A stretch of DNA of 55,289 nt from Phycisphaerales bacterium (GTDB taxonomy: Bacteria; Planctomycetota; Phycisphaerae; Phycisphaerales; UBA1924): NCBI GenBank assembly GCA_020847175.1, contig JADLCM010000030.1:1-55289 (forward strand), read 5' to 3'. The position numbers and the translations under genes are program-made. The notes under the pieces are model-generated. The model saw only the letters and a list, made by a program, of their open reading frames with translations. It did no database searches and was not told the DNA's origin. This document shows, piece after piece, positions 1 to 8,402 of the stretch; the stretch's first letter is position 1; every line of letters begins with the position of its first letter.

Positions 1-61
1 CCCCGGGGGTTCAGTGGCCCGGCATTGAAGGTCGAGGCGGTCCCGCCACAAAGGACACGAC

Positions 62-355
62 ATGTCGCACGCGAGATCTCGACGAGCAGATCGAATCACG
101 ATCGGGATGTGCATCGGTGTGCTTGCGCTCAGCGCAGCGGCTTTCGCACAAGACCCGGGTCCGGGTGACCCGGGATGGGAATACGGAAGGCTGAACTGCG
201 GGCCGCTGGCGACTCCTCCGGTTTTGACCTACGCGGAGTGCATCGCGTGTTGCACGTCTGCAGAAGAACAGCAGGTTCCGCTCCCGCCCGCGAGCTGGGT
301 TGTGGAATGCAAGGCATACTGCGAAATCGTGGCATGGGAGAACTGGGGCGAGTAA
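62..355 (+). CDS. Small secreted Cys-rich protein, unknown function
   Basis: I do not recognise this 97-residue protein. A basic N-terminus (RSRR) and a hydrophobic stretch (GVLALSAAAFAQ) look like a Sec signal peptide with a cleavage site near AFA-Q. The mature part of about 67 residues has six cysteines (NCGP, ECIACC, ECKAYC), suggesting a disulfide-bonded secreted polypeptide. The ATG has an AAAGGA Shine-Dalgarno six bases upstream. It is the first of four same-strand small genes that end with a prepilin, so a surface or export role is possible but only inferred. Confidence 0.6.
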   Translation: MSHARSRRADRITIGMCIGVLALSAAAFAQDPGPGDPGWEYGRLNCGPLATPPVLTYAECIACCTSAEEQQVPLPPASWVVECKAYCEIVAWENWGE

Positions 356-534
356 GCTTTCGCTGCCGGCGCCATCCGAGCCGGATGCAGCCCGCGACGA
401 ATGGTCCGGTCGGAGACGATGTCACGCTCTTGAGCATGCGCGCGATTCGCCTGGGAGGCGACGCGACCGTCGAACCGGAAGTGCGTACAAATCCGTTGTG
501 CGCCGGACCGAACCAAGACCCGAAGGGCAAGAAC

Positions 535-1137
535 ATGAGATGGTGGGTCGCAACGTTGTGTGCGGGGACTCTCGTCGTCGGCGGGGCCGCGCTGTGGCGC
601 ATGCGCCAGAAGAGCACGGCTCTGCCGGAATGGCAACGAACGCTCGCCGCGTACCCGACACCGCCTTTGGACGGACACGTGCCGTACAACGACTACGCGC
701 AAAGGCGCTTCCTGTGGGCGGATGTGCTCCGGCGGGAATCATGGGGCGCTGAAGAGGTGCGAACGCTCGCGGCAGTCGTCGATCGCCAGCCCATTGACTT
801 CATGTTTCGGGATGATGCCCCATTGGAACAGATCAAGGCGCATCGCGCAGCGAGTGAGGCTATCGACGTCATCCAGGCCCGATTCGTGAGCAGAGCGCCG
901 ATCGATGTCGATGCACAGGACGCGCTGGTTGACGTGATGCTCGGTCATTCCAAGAAGGCGGACGTCTGGTCCCGGCTTCAGAGTACGTCCGCGCTCGTGT
1001 ATTCGGGCCTGGTTGAGATCCCGCGCGTGCGCGCAAGGCTCGAAGTCATGTGTACGGACCCGCATCCGGATGTCGCGGCCAACGCACGCCGGCAACTTCA
1101 CGCATATGACGAACGGAAGGCGCGTCGTGACGAATGA
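535..1137 (+). CDS. Membrane-anchored hypothetical protein
   Basis: Unrecognised 200-residue protein. It opens with one hydrophobic segment (WVATLCAGTLVVGGAAL, residues 3-19) followed by basic residues, so it is probably anchored with a single transmembrane helix. The remainder is soluble, helical-looking and without a motif I can name; the C-terminus (DPHPDVAANARRQL) resembles a HEAT-like helix. I chose the ATG preceded by GAAGGG seven bases upstream over in-frame upstream starts, because the upstream extension is low-complexity and covers the previous gene. Its 3' end overlaps the next gene by 11 bases, which suggests translational coupling. Confidence 0.55.
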   Translation: MRWWVATLCAGTLVVGGAALWRMRQKSTALPEWQRTLAAYPTPPLDGHVPYNDYAQRRFLWADVLRRESWGAEEVRTLAAVVDRQPIDFMFRDDAPLEQIKAHRAASEAIDVIQARFVSRAPIDVDAQDALVDVMLGHSKKADVWSRLQSTSALVYSGLVEIPRVRARLEVMCTDPHPDVAANARRQLHAYDERKARRDE

Positions 1138-1771
1138 GGCGACGCTTGAATCCTCCGGTGTGCGCCGGTCGTCGCACACCATCGCTCCGCGCGTCGCCAC
1201 GGCCGCCGCACTGCTGGGCTGCGCCGCGGCGCTGGTTGCGAGCCTGGCGCGCGACCGACGGCGCTCCTCGTCGGACGGGTCCCAGCACGCTGCGGCTGAA
1301 GTCGCGCCTCCACCGTGCTCGACCTGCGGACGATGGTCCGCTGAGTTCACGCCCGACCCCCTCGATTCACCGGCTCTGCAACTCATCGCACGAGAGCTCC
1401 ACGGCCTCGCCTTTGACGTTGACGACTGGGGCGCGCGGGACGTATCCTGGGTCTCTTCCATCGTTGAGGATCCGCTCCGGAGTGTTCCGGGCTTGCCTGC
1501 GGGAGAAGCCGACCGAGCGAGCGCCCTCGGGCTCCGAACCGTGACAAAGCGGCTGCGCGACAATGTGCCGGGAGAGACATGGTCGCCGATGATGGCCGAA
1601 CATGTCAGCCAGTGGCTCGCGTCGCCGCGCGACGTCGTGCGCTATGGGGCGCTGCTGGTGTATTTTGAAGCGCGCCACGGCAAGCCGGAGCCCGACTCCC
1701 TGGCCGAGTTGAAGCAGGCATCCGACCCATTGATCGCGGCGACGGCGAGGGCGGTGGAGCGTGCACCGTGA
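1127..1771 (+). CDS. Membrane-anchored hypothetical protein (GTG start)
   Basis: Unrecognised 214-residue protein. A hydrophobic stretch around residues 20-40 (ATAAALLGCAAALVASLA) is a probable membrane anchor or a weak lipoprotein-like signal. It is followed by a CSTCG motif and a helical domain. The last 60 residues (WLASPRDVVRYGALLVYFEA, then LIAATARAVERA) look like one or two HEAT-type repeats, as in the upstream gene, so the two may be distant paralogues. The GTG start has GGAAGG eight bases upstream; an ATG at 1106 is the alternative. The stop codon overlaps the start of the following prepilin gene. Confidence 0.55.
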   Translation: MTNEATLESSGVRRSSHTIAPRVATAAALLGCAAALVASLARDRRRSSSDGSQHAAAEVAPPPCSTCGRWSAEFTPDPLDSPALQLIARELHGLAFDVDDWGARDVSWVSSIVEDPLRSVPGLPAGEADRASALGLRTVTKRLRDNVPGETWSPMMAEHVSQWLASPRDVVRYGALLVYFEARHGKPEPDSLAELKQASDPLIAATARAVERAP

Positions 1772-2328
1772 TGGATCGGGCGTTCACGCTCGTGGAGCTC
1801 ATTGTCACGCTCGCCGTGATCGGCGTGTTGATCTCGATCACGCTTCCGTTTCTCGGGGGCGCACGCGAGGCAGCTCGGCGCTCCGAGTGCATGTCGAACA
1901 TGCGCTCGCTGTCGACCGCTGCGGGTCTGTATCGAAACTCCCGCGACGACGTCCTTCCGTGGGCAACGCGTCCGGTTCGTATCGCGAAGAACAGGCGGGC
2001 TCCGCTTGATCAGCTCGCGCAGTTCCTGGATGTGCCCGCCCCCGTCCCGCGGGAGGTCGCATCGCACCCCTCCGCCCCTTGGCGTTGCCCCTCCGACTTG
2101 ACGATCGCGGTCATTCACGGCTGGAGTTACGTCTATCTTCCCATGGACATCATGAACTACTACGAGTTTCGGACCTCCGCGCCCGGACATCACGCGACGC
2201 GATACTTCGATGAACGTCCCGACGAGCCAGTGTTCGCCGAGGCGGAGGCGTTTCACGCGCGCTCGCGCCGGGACGCGCGGCGACTGGTCTCCACGCTGGA
2301 TGGCGCGGTCAGTGAGGCGGCTCGATAG
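1771..2328 (+). CDS. Prepilin-type N-terminal methylation protein (pseudopilin-like)
   Basis: The N-terminus MDRAFTLVELIVTLAVIGVL is a type IV prepilin leader: a short basic leader, the processing site before F-T-L-V-E with Glu at +5, then a hydrophobic helix of about 20 residues. A prepilin peptidase should cleave and methylate it. The body carries EAARRSECMSNMRSL, typical of the planctomycete prepilin-like family, and near the C-terminus a His followed at some distance by DG, recalling the H-X9-DG signature with a longer gap. Total 185 residues, shorter than most members. It is translationally coupled to the gene before it. Its partner assembly machinery is not in the window. Confidence 0.75.
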   Translation: MDRAFTLVELIVTLAVIGVLISITLPFLGGAREAARRSECMSNMRSLSTAAGLYRNSRDDVLPWATRPVRIAKNRRAPLDQLAQFLDVPAPVPREVASHPSAPWRCPSDLTIAVIHGWSYVYLPMDIMNYYEFRTSAPGHHATRYFDERPDEPVFAEAEAFHARSRRDARRLVSTLDGAVSEAAR

Positions 2329-2438
2329 ACCCGTACCCGCACCCCATCGGTCCTTGCCTCCAGCGCCATCGATAGCGCTCATGCCCTCTCGTCAGCCCCG
2401 GCGAAGCGCCCAGGCACGCGAACGGCGCGCGCATTGCG

Positions 2439-3167
2439 CTACCGGCACCGGCGCGCCGCCAGCAGCGCCGCGCACACCAGCACGCCCGGCACCCCGGGCG
2501 AAGGCACGAACGTCAGCACCAGGCGCGGCTCGACCATGTGCGGCGAGGGAATGTCGCTGTACCCGAAGATCAGCTCATCGGGAGAGGTGCCGTCCAGCGT
2601 GGAGACCAGGCCCCCGATCACGAACGCCGATCCCAGGCTCACGTTGATCGTTCCCACCGCTGCCGGGGTGAGCGATATCACGACGTCCTCTCCGGGACCG
2701 GCCGCCGGAGACACGTCCGCCGAGCCGTACAGCTCGCCCGATCCGAGCGTCGCCCAGATCGAGAGCGCCTCCGGGGTGGTGTGCGGGGCGGCGATGAACG
2801 GCGCCGCAAAGGGTGTGTCTGAGATGCGGAACGTCTCCGAAACGTCGTCGGAGAAATAGCCGGGCGCGCCCCCGCTCCCGTCCGGGAAGGGCACCCAGGG
2901 ATTGCGCAGCTCCAGTCGCGCCGAAATCACGGGGCCGGGGAGCATCGCCGGGATTCCGAAGATGTAGAACGATCTCCGGTCGGGCTGGGGCCCGGTCGCC
3001 GTCGAGCCCGTGAAGTAGTTCTGAAAGGCAAGCGTGTTGGAATATCCGCCGAGGGAATCAAACCCGCCGACCAGTGACGACGAGATCGACATCTCTGTGC
3101 CGAGGCACGGCAAGGCAAGGCCCGCCGCGCAGGTCGCGGCGACAATGAGATCACGCACGCTGGTCAT
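2439..3167 (-). CDS. Secreted protein with PEP-CTERM-like sorting tail
   Basis: A 242-residue secreted protein with a signal peptide (VAATCAAGLALPCLG), a beta-rich Gly/Ser/Asp-rich body and a tripartite C-terminal sorting signal: PSPGVPG, a short hydrophobic helix (VLVCAALLAA) and the basic tail RRCR. This matches the PEP-CTERM type of signal processed by exosortase-like enzymes, here with the variant P-S-P-G motif frequent in planctomycetes. No catalytic motif is visible in the body. A GAGGAG ribosome-binding site sits seven bases before the ATG. It is convergent with the prepilin gene and probably acts at the cell surface or in the matrix. Confidence 0.7.
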   Translation of the reverse strand: MTSVRDLIVAATCAAGLALPCLGTEMSISSSLVGGFDSLGGYSNTLAFQNYFTGSTATGPQPDRRSFYIFGIPAMLPGPVISARLELRNPWVPFPDGSGGAPGYFSDDVSETFRISDTPFAAPFIAAPHTTPEALSIWATLGSGELYGSADVSPAAGPGEDVVISLTPAAVGTINVSLGSAFVIGGLVSTLDGTSPDELIFGYSDIPSPHMVEPRLVLTFVPSPGVPGVLVCAALLAARRCR

Positions 3168-3280
3168 GTCCGGCTCCTCTCGGCTCCTGGCCGGCTTTCG
3201 CCGGCCTCCGCCGAGTCTACTTCAAGGCGCGGGCGTCGCGCGCACGTGAACCTGCAAAGTTTCCTTCAAAACTGCCCTCG

Positions 3281-3299
3281 CCCCGGAGTTCTGCCGGGG
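3281..3299 (-). terminator. Candidate hairpin terminator of the glycosyltransferase gene
   Basis: CCCCGG and CCGGGG pair around a 7-base loop in the gap after the glycosyltransferase stop codon. On the minus strand the stem is followed after several bases by a short TTTT. The U-tract is poor, so this is only a candidate. Confidence 0.25.
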
Positions 3300-3382
3300 G
3301 GCCCACCCTGATTTCGCCCGCGAACGACGACCACGCCGGATCACCGGCCCGTGCGCCACCTATTCCGGAGCGCACCGTCCGT

Positions 3383-4837
3383 TCACGCGCGCCCCGGCGC
3401 GAGCTGGCGGTACACCTGGACGCACCGGTTCGCGGCGCCGTCCCACGTCAGCGCTCGCACCTCGAACGAACCGTACTCGCGGAGCGTGCGCGCGAGCGGC
3501 GGGTACTTCAGCACGGCGACGATCTTGTTGGCCATCTCGTCGGTGTCCCAGAAATCGACCTTGAGCGCGCTGGTGAGCACCTCCGCCACGCCGCTCGTCT
3601 TGCTGATGATGACCGGCGTGTCGTTGTGCAGGGCCTCGAGGGCGGCGATGCCGAAGGGCTCGCTCACGCTGGGCATCACGTAGCAGTCCGCCATCTGGAA
3701 GACCCGCTCGACATCCGCCCCGCGCAGAAAGCCCGTGAAGAGCACGCGCTGCCCGATGCCCAGCTCCGCGGCCATCTCGATCATCCGCAGCGCCAGGTCT
3801 CCCGAGCCCGCGACCACGAACTTCACGTTCTGCACCTTCTCCAGCACGCGCTTGGCGGCCTGGATGAAATACTCCGGCCCTTTCTGCATCGTGATTCGCC
3901 CGAGGAAGAGCACGATCTTGTCGCCCGCGGCGATGCCCTGGGCGGGCACGGGCTGCTGCCGCTCCTGCTCCACGCCGTTGTAAACGACCTCGAGCTTGCG
4001 CGGGCTCACGCCGTAACGCCGTTCGCAGACGTTCCGCGTGAGCATGCTCACCGCGAGCACGCGATCGGCGGCGTGCATGCCCGCGCGCTCCACGTCGTAC
4101 ACGCCCTGGTTCACGTTCTCGCCCGAGCGGTCAAACTCCGTCGCGTGGACGTGGACGACCAGCGGCTTGCCCGTCATGGCGCGCACCGCCATGCCCGCGG
4201 GGTAGGTCAGCCAGTCGTGGGCATGGATGACGTCAAACTCCTCGCTGCGCGCCAGCGCGACCGCGAGTCGGGCGTAGCGCTGAGCATCGCCGAAGAGATC
4301 GGTGCCGTAGTTGGCCGAGCCGGGGGCGATCTCGCCGATCTCCTCGAACTCGTCAACCTGGGTCTCGGTGCGCAGCCCCAGGGTGCGAAGGGCCTCCGCC
4401 GCCCCGGCGTCTCCCCGGCGGGCCCGGATCATCATCTCCGCGACGGTCTGGTAGGTGACGCCCGCCGGCAGCACGCCCCCGAAGTCCGGGCCTCCGGGAT
4501 AGGGGCTGGAGAAACCGGCGGGGATCGCGCGGAACACCACGTTGGCAAACTCGCGGGCGAGCAGCTCGGCGCTCCCGGGCACCCCCGGCGAGGCGGCCCC
4601 GGGCAGCACGTCGGCGATGGACCGCTCGGTCACACGCCGCACCATCCGCCGCTCGCGCAGCGACGCGGGCGACCGCAGTTCCACGTGCGAGGTCGTGTCG
4701 GCGCTCACCGGCTTGGGCAGCACGAAGGTGACGCGCTGACCCATGCGGTCAAGGGCCTTGGTCAGGCCGTAGCAGGCGGTGCCGAGGCCCCCGGCGATGA
4801 AGGGCGGAAACTCCCAGCCCAGCATGAAGATCCGCAT
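3383..4837 (-). CDS. Glycosyltransferase family 4 / glycogen-synthase-like
   Basis: A 484-residue GT-B fold glycosyltransferase. The N-terminus MRIFMLGWEFPPFIAGGLGT has the conserved Gly-Gly-Leu-Gly donor-side loop of GT4/GT5 starch- and glycogen-synthase-like enzymes. The middle contains VIHAHDWLTYPAGM and the linker YNGVE. The C-terminal nucleotide-sugar domain has VLFLGRITMQKGPEYFIQA and the catalytic E-X7-E motif in SEPFGIAALEAL. An insertion of about 90 residues (roughly 85-180) separates the first strands from the HAHDW motif. Cytoplasmic; the acceptor cannot be read from the sequence. Start supported by GAGGAG six bases upstream. Confidence 0.85.
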   Translation of the reverse strand: MRIFMLGWEFPPFIAGGLGTACYGLTKALDRMGQRVTFVLPKPVSADTTSHVELRSPASLRERRMVRRVTERSIADVLPGAASPGVPGSAELLAREFANVVFRAIPAGFSSPYPGGPDFGGVLPAGVTYQTVAEMMIRARRGDAGAAEALRTLGLRTETQVDEFEEIGEIAPGSANYGTDLFGDAQRYARLAVALARSEEFDVIHAHDWLTYPAGMAVRAMTGKPLVVHVHATEFDRSGENVNQGVYDVERAGMHAADRVLAVSMLTRNVCERRYGVSPRKLEVVYNGVEQERQQPVPAQGIAAGDKIVLFLGRITMQKGPEYFIQAAKRVLEKVQNVKFVVAGSGDLALRMIEMAAELGIGQRVLFTGFLRGADVERVFQMADCYVMPSVSEPFGIAALEALHNDTPVIISKTSGVAEVLTSALKVDFWDTDEMANKIVAVLKYPPLARTLREYGSFEVRALTWDGAANRCVQVYRQLAPGRA

Positions 4838-4914
4838 CGACCACTCCTCGCGCCCCGACCTGCCGGCCCCGCACGTGGCCGGAGGGGGGCGCGATCCCGC
4901 CGGTCACGAACTCT

Positions 4915-5352
4915 CTACGCCGCCGACATGTCCCCGAGGTGGGAGAAGCACGCCTCGAAGGCGAGCATGAACCGGGCGAGGCGATCCGGCGTCACCTGTC
5001 CTGGCACTCGTGCCCGGAATGTAAAAAGCCTGGCCTCTGACCTGAAGTGCTCGACCTTGGGCGCGGGGTCGTCGAGGTCGAGCTCGACCAGTTCGTCCTC
5101 AAGAAGTTCGGTGATCGAGTCGCCCGACTGAACCAGGTCTGTCTCGATCGACTCGCTGAGCCAGCGGTCAGCCATCGCCAGGCTCGCCCACCACGCGCCC
5201 CCCTCGTGCGCGAGCGTGTAGTGGGCCGGCTCGGCCGAGGCCCGGGCCCGGGCGACCAGCGCCTCCCCGCGCCGCTCCAGGTCGCCGAACACGTCCGCCG
5301 CCTCAAGGCGGCGGTGGACGTCGGCAAGGAGAGCATCGGGGGCGAGGGCCAC
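4915..5352 (-). CDS. Hypothetical protein
   Basis: Unrecognised 145-residue soluble protein with no signal peptide or membrane segment. It is Ala/Leu/Glu-rich, with an acidic central stretch (SITELLEDELVELDLDD). The only in-frame start that keeps the whole frame is GTG. It lies 77 bases upstream of the glycosyltransferase on the same strand, so co-transcription is likely. Codon composition fits its neighbours, but there is no family motif, and the call rests on length and position. Confidence 0.5.
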   Translation of the reverse strand: MALAPDALLADVHRRLEAADVFGDLERRGEALVARARASAEPAHYTLAHEGGAWWASLAMADRWLSESIETDLVQSGDSITELLEDELVELDLDDPAPKVEHFRSEARLFTFRARVPGQVTPDRLARFMLAFEACFSHLGDMSAA

Positions 5353-5471
5353 GGCAGGACTCCGAAGTCAGGGGGTCCAAGGGTATGCCCCGAAGCCCTC
5401 AAAGTGGAGCGAGCGCGGGAGTCGACCCCTTGATCGAGCCGACCTAGCATCCCTTCGCTTTGCTCCCACCT

Positions 5472-5554
5472 GCCCAGGTGGCGGAATTGGCAGACGCACT
5501 ACCTTGAGGTGGTAGCGCCCACAAGGCGTGGAGGTTCGAATCCTCTCCTGGGCA
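5472..5554 (+). tRNA. tRNA-Leu (anticodon GAG)
   Basis: A complete cloverleaf of 83 bases. The acceptor stem GCCCAGG pairs with CCTGGGC, followed by discriminator A. The anticodon stem CTACC/GGTAG encloses loop TTGAGGT with anticodon GAG. A long class II variable arm is followed by the T-arm GAGG-TTCGAAT-CCTC. CCA is not encoded. Six T residues follow immediately and probably serve as the termination tract. Confidence 0.96.
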
Positions 5555-5719
5555 TTTTTTGCGCTGCGTTCGGCATCTGGATCCGTGCCGTCGCATTCCC
5601 GCGTTTTCGTCTCTAAAACGGGTTTCTCCCGAATCGCCGGGCTGAAGTGGCCTTCCGATCATTCCGATGCTCCCCCCCAGAGGCCCGCCTGCCTGGGCCC
5701 TTGATGAGGGGAGTACCCG

Positions 5720-6775
5720 GTGCGAGTGCTTGTCGTCGATGACTCGTCTTTCATGCGCCGCGCGCTCACCCGCATGCTGGCCTCAGACCGCGACATCATC
5801 GTTGTGGGTCAGGCCAAGAACGGTAAGGAGGGCCTGGACCTCGCGCTCGATCTCAAGCCCGATGTCATCACCTTGGACATCGAGATGCCCGAAATGGACG
5901 GCCTGACGACTCTGCGGATGATCCGGGCCCGCTGCCCCGAACCACGCCCCAAGGTCATTATGTGTTCGAGCCTCACGCACGCGGGCTCGCACGAAGCGCT
6001 CAGAGCGCTCCGACTCGGGGCCGCCGACGTGATCGGGAAGGAATCGAGCGACTACGTGTCCATCGAACGGATGCGGGACGAATTACTCTCGAAAGTGCGT
6101 GCCCTCGCACCGAACCCCGCCGCGCCGCCTGTGGAGCCCGCTCGCGCACCGAATCGCCTGGAGCCCCTGCTGGGGTCGCCCTGCGAAGTGATCGCGATCG
6201 GATCGTCGACCGGCGGCCCACCGGTCCTCGAGACAATCCTGACGGCGCTCCCCGCCGAAGTCAGCGTGCCCGTGGTCGTTGCACAGCACATGCCGGCTCT
6301 TTTTACCAAGAGCCTTGCCGAGCGCCTGCACGAGGTATGCGCGCTTGAAGTGGTCCACGCCGAGGCGGGGCGCCGCACGCTCGAACCCGGGCGCATTTAC
6401 TTCATTCAGGGGGGCAAACACGGTGCCGTGCATCGCCGCGCCGGCGGACCGCTGGAGCTTGTCGTGGGCGACGAGCCGGCGAGGGCGATCTACCGGCCCA
6501 GCGTGAATGCCCTGTTCCAGTCGGTGGGAGAAACATGCGGCGAGGCCGCCGTGGGCGTGATGCTCACGGGAATGGGCGAGGACGGCAAAGAGGGGAGCAA
6601 GGTTCTCCGTCGCGCAGGGGGGCGACTTGTCGCCCAGTCCGCGCCGACCTGCGTTGTCTATGGAATGCCCCGGGCGGTGACCGAGGCCGGCCTGACATTG
6701 GCCAGCCTGAGCCCCGCGGAGATCGGGGCGTGGCTGGCTGCGGGTTGGGGCGCGGTGCTCGCTCGCGCCGGCTGA
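5720..6775 (+). CDS. cheB: Chemotaxis response regulator protein-glutamate methylesterase CheB
   Basis: CheB removes methyl groups from, and deamidates, chemoreceptor glutamates. The receiver domain (residues 1-120) has acidic residues D7 and D8 and phospho-acceptor D53 in LDIEMPEMDG. A Pro/Ala linker follows. The methylesterase domain has the catalytic serine in GSSTGG (about residue 163), H190 in VVAQHMP and D288 in LTGMGEDG, positions almost identical to those in Salmonella CheB. The GTG start is preceded by GAGGGGAG. It is the first gene of a six-gene chemotaxis run, whereas cheB often follows cheR elsewhere. Its receptors must be encoded elsewhere in the genome. Confidence 0.95.
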   Translation: MRVLVVDDSSFMRRALTRMLASDRDIIVVGQAKNGKEGLDLALDLKPDVITLDIEMPEMDGLTTLRMIRARCPEPRPKVIMCSSLTHAGSHEALRALRLGAADVIGKESSDYVSIERMRDELLSKVRALAPNPAAPPVEPARAPNRLEPLLGSPCEVIAIGSSTGGPPVLETILTALPAEVSVPVVVAQHMPALFTKSLAERLHEVCALEVVHAEAGRRTLEPGRIYFIQGGKHGAVHRRAGGPLELVVGDEPARAIYRPSVNALFQSVGETCGEAAVGVMLTGMGEDGKEGSKVLRRAGGRLVAQSAPTCVVYGMPRAVTEAGLTLASLSPAEIGAWLAAGWGAVLARAG

Positions 6776-6850
6776 TTCTTCAGAATGGCCTGAACCGCAA
6801 CGGGTGTTACGCCGATTGATGAACGATTCATCCAACGTCCGGGAGACGCC

Positions 6851-7360
6851 ATGGCCACAAACACGCAAACGGCAGTCGTCGCGTCCAACGCTCGATCCAC
6901 GGAAGAGCAGCTTCAGTTGGTGACGTTCCAGGTCGCCGGCGAAGAGTTCGCGGTCGATATTCTCGCGGTGCAGGAAATCAATCGCATGATGAGCCTCACC
7001 CGGGTGCCCCAGAGCCCCCCGGAGATCGAGGGGGTCATCAACCTGCGGGGCAAGATCATCCCGGTGCTGGATCTCCGCAGCCGATTCGGACTGCCGCGCT
7101 CGGACCGCAATGAGCACAACCGCATCATCGTGGTGGAGGTGCACGGTCGGGTGATCGGGTTCATCGTGGACCGCGTGCACGAGGTGCTGCGAATCGACGG
7201 CTCGATCGTCGAGCCTGCGCCGCAGATGGTCTGCTCCCTTGATTCGGACTTCATCCTGGGCGTGGGCAAGCTGAACGATCGATTGCTGATCCTGCTTGAT
7301 CTGGTGAAGCTCTTTGACGCGGACATGGTCCGCGTCGCGGAGCGGACCGCGGCGGCATAA
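6851..7360 (+). CDS. cheW: Chemotaxis coupling protein CheW
   Basis: A single CheW domain of 169 residues that links receptors to the kinase CheA. Family features are FQVAGEEFAVDILAVQEI near the N-terminus, VPQSPPEIEGVINLRGKIIPVLDL with the conserved N-L-R-G, and the strand pair IIVVEVHGRVIGFIVD and FILGVGKLNDRLLILLDL. The N-terminus has an extra 18 or so polar residues. A GGGAGA ribosome-binding site lies just upstream. It sits between cheB and cheR in the same orientation, so co-expression with CheA is likely. Confidence 0.95.
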   Translation: MATNTQTAVVASNARSTEEQLQLVTFQVAGEEFAVDILAVQEINRMMSLTRVPQSPPEIEGVINLRGKIIPVLDLRSRFGLPRSDRNEHNRIIVVEVHGRVIGFIVDRVHEVLRIDGSIVEPAPQMVCSLDSDFILGVGKLNDRLLILLDLVKLFDADMVRVAERTAAA

Positions 7361-7413
7361 GCCTCGACTGTGCTGCTTGCATCACATCCTCCTGCGTGCT
7401 CAAAAGGATGATT

Positions 7414-8373
7414 ATGACCGCGCACCCACCCGCATTCAACTTCACGCCCGCGCCCAAGCCGGTGATTACCCCCCCCCCCGAAGCGGCGTCCGGCGCGCCT
7501 GCGATCGGGCTGTCGGGGCCGAAGATCCTGATGACGGACGAGCAGTTCGATGATCTGCGTAAGGTGGTCTACGCGCGCTCGGGCATTCACTTTCCTGACG
7601 GCAAGAAATACGTCCTGGAGTCGCGTCTGGGTCAGCGTCTGGTTGAACTGGAGATGGAGTCTTACGATCAGTACCTTGCCTTTCTCACGATGGGCCCGTA
7701 CCAGGCGGACGAGTTCCAGGAGATGTTCAACCGGATCACCATCAACGAGACCTCGTTTTTCCGCAACGAACCGCAGCTTGACGTGTTCGAGCGTCAGTGC
7801 CTGCCACAGCTGCTCGAAGCACGCAAGGGCTGCAAGCGCCTCCGCATCTGGTCTGCGGCCTGCTCCAGCGGCGAGGAACCATTCACGCTCGCCATCATCG
7901 TGCATCGCGCCCTGGGTGTGCGCCTGCCCGACTGGCACATCGAGATTCTCGGCACCGACATCAGCGAGAAAGCCCTCTCGACGGCCCAGCGCGGATGCTA
8001 TACGTCGTATGCCATCCGCACCACGTCCGAACTCATCAAGAAGCGATACTTCAAGCAGGTGGGGCTCCACTTCGAGCTCGACCCCACCATTCGCTCGATG
8101 GTGAGCTTTGAGGTTCATAACCTCAGAGAGCGACTCGCCGCGAAGCGTCACGGCACGTGGGATGTCATCTTCTGCCGCAATGTCATGATCTACTTCGATG
8201 ACGCAATGAAGCGGCAAGTCGTGCATACATTCGGCGAGGTCCTGGCCAACGACGGCACGCTGTTCATCGGTCACAGCGAGACCCTGCGCGGGCTGGACGC
8301 CCCCTTCGAGGTCATGCCTGTCGCCCAGGGCTTCTGCTATCGGCACATCAACGCATCCTCCAGAGCAGCGTGA
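7414..8373 (+). CDS. cheR: Chemotaxis protein methyltransferase CheR
   Basis: A SAM-dependent methyltransferase that methylates receptor glutamates, opposing CheB. A Pro-rich N-terminal tail of about 35 residues precedes the helical domain (FDDLRKVVYARSGIHF; ITINETSFFRNE). The Rossmann domain has the SAM-binding motif RIWSAACSSGEEPFTLAI, then ILGTDISEKAL and VIFCRNVMIYFD, and ends with the family hallmark LFIGHSETL. The ATG with AAAGGA upstream gives 319 residues; an ATG at 7408 and a GTG at 7396 in the same frame are alternatives. The 3' end abuts the cheA region. Confidence 0.95.
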   Translation: MTAHPPAFNFTPAPKPVITPPPEAASGAPAIGLSGPKILMTDEQFDDLRKVVYARSGIHFPDGKKYVLESRLGQRLVELEMESYDQYLAFLTMGPYQADEFQEMFNRITINETSFFRNEPQLDVFERQCLPQLLEARKGCKRLRIWSAACSSGEEPFTLAIIVHRALGVRLPDWHIEILGTDISEKALSTAQRGCYTSYAIRTTSELIKKRYFKQVGLHFELDPTIRSMVSFEVHNLRERLAAKRHGTWDVIFCRNVMIYFDDAMKRQVVHTFGEVLANDGTLFIGHSETLRGLDAPFEVMPVAQGFCYRHINASSRAA

Positions 8374-8402
8374 CCGCAAGGCACAACGAAGGGGACACGC
8401 CC

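Noticed and set aside
5444..5662. 72-codon open frame on the minus strand
   Set aside because: It is the antisense of the tRNA-Leu gene; its translation (GEDSNLHALWALPPQGSASA) is the familiar artefact of tRNA-Leu complements.
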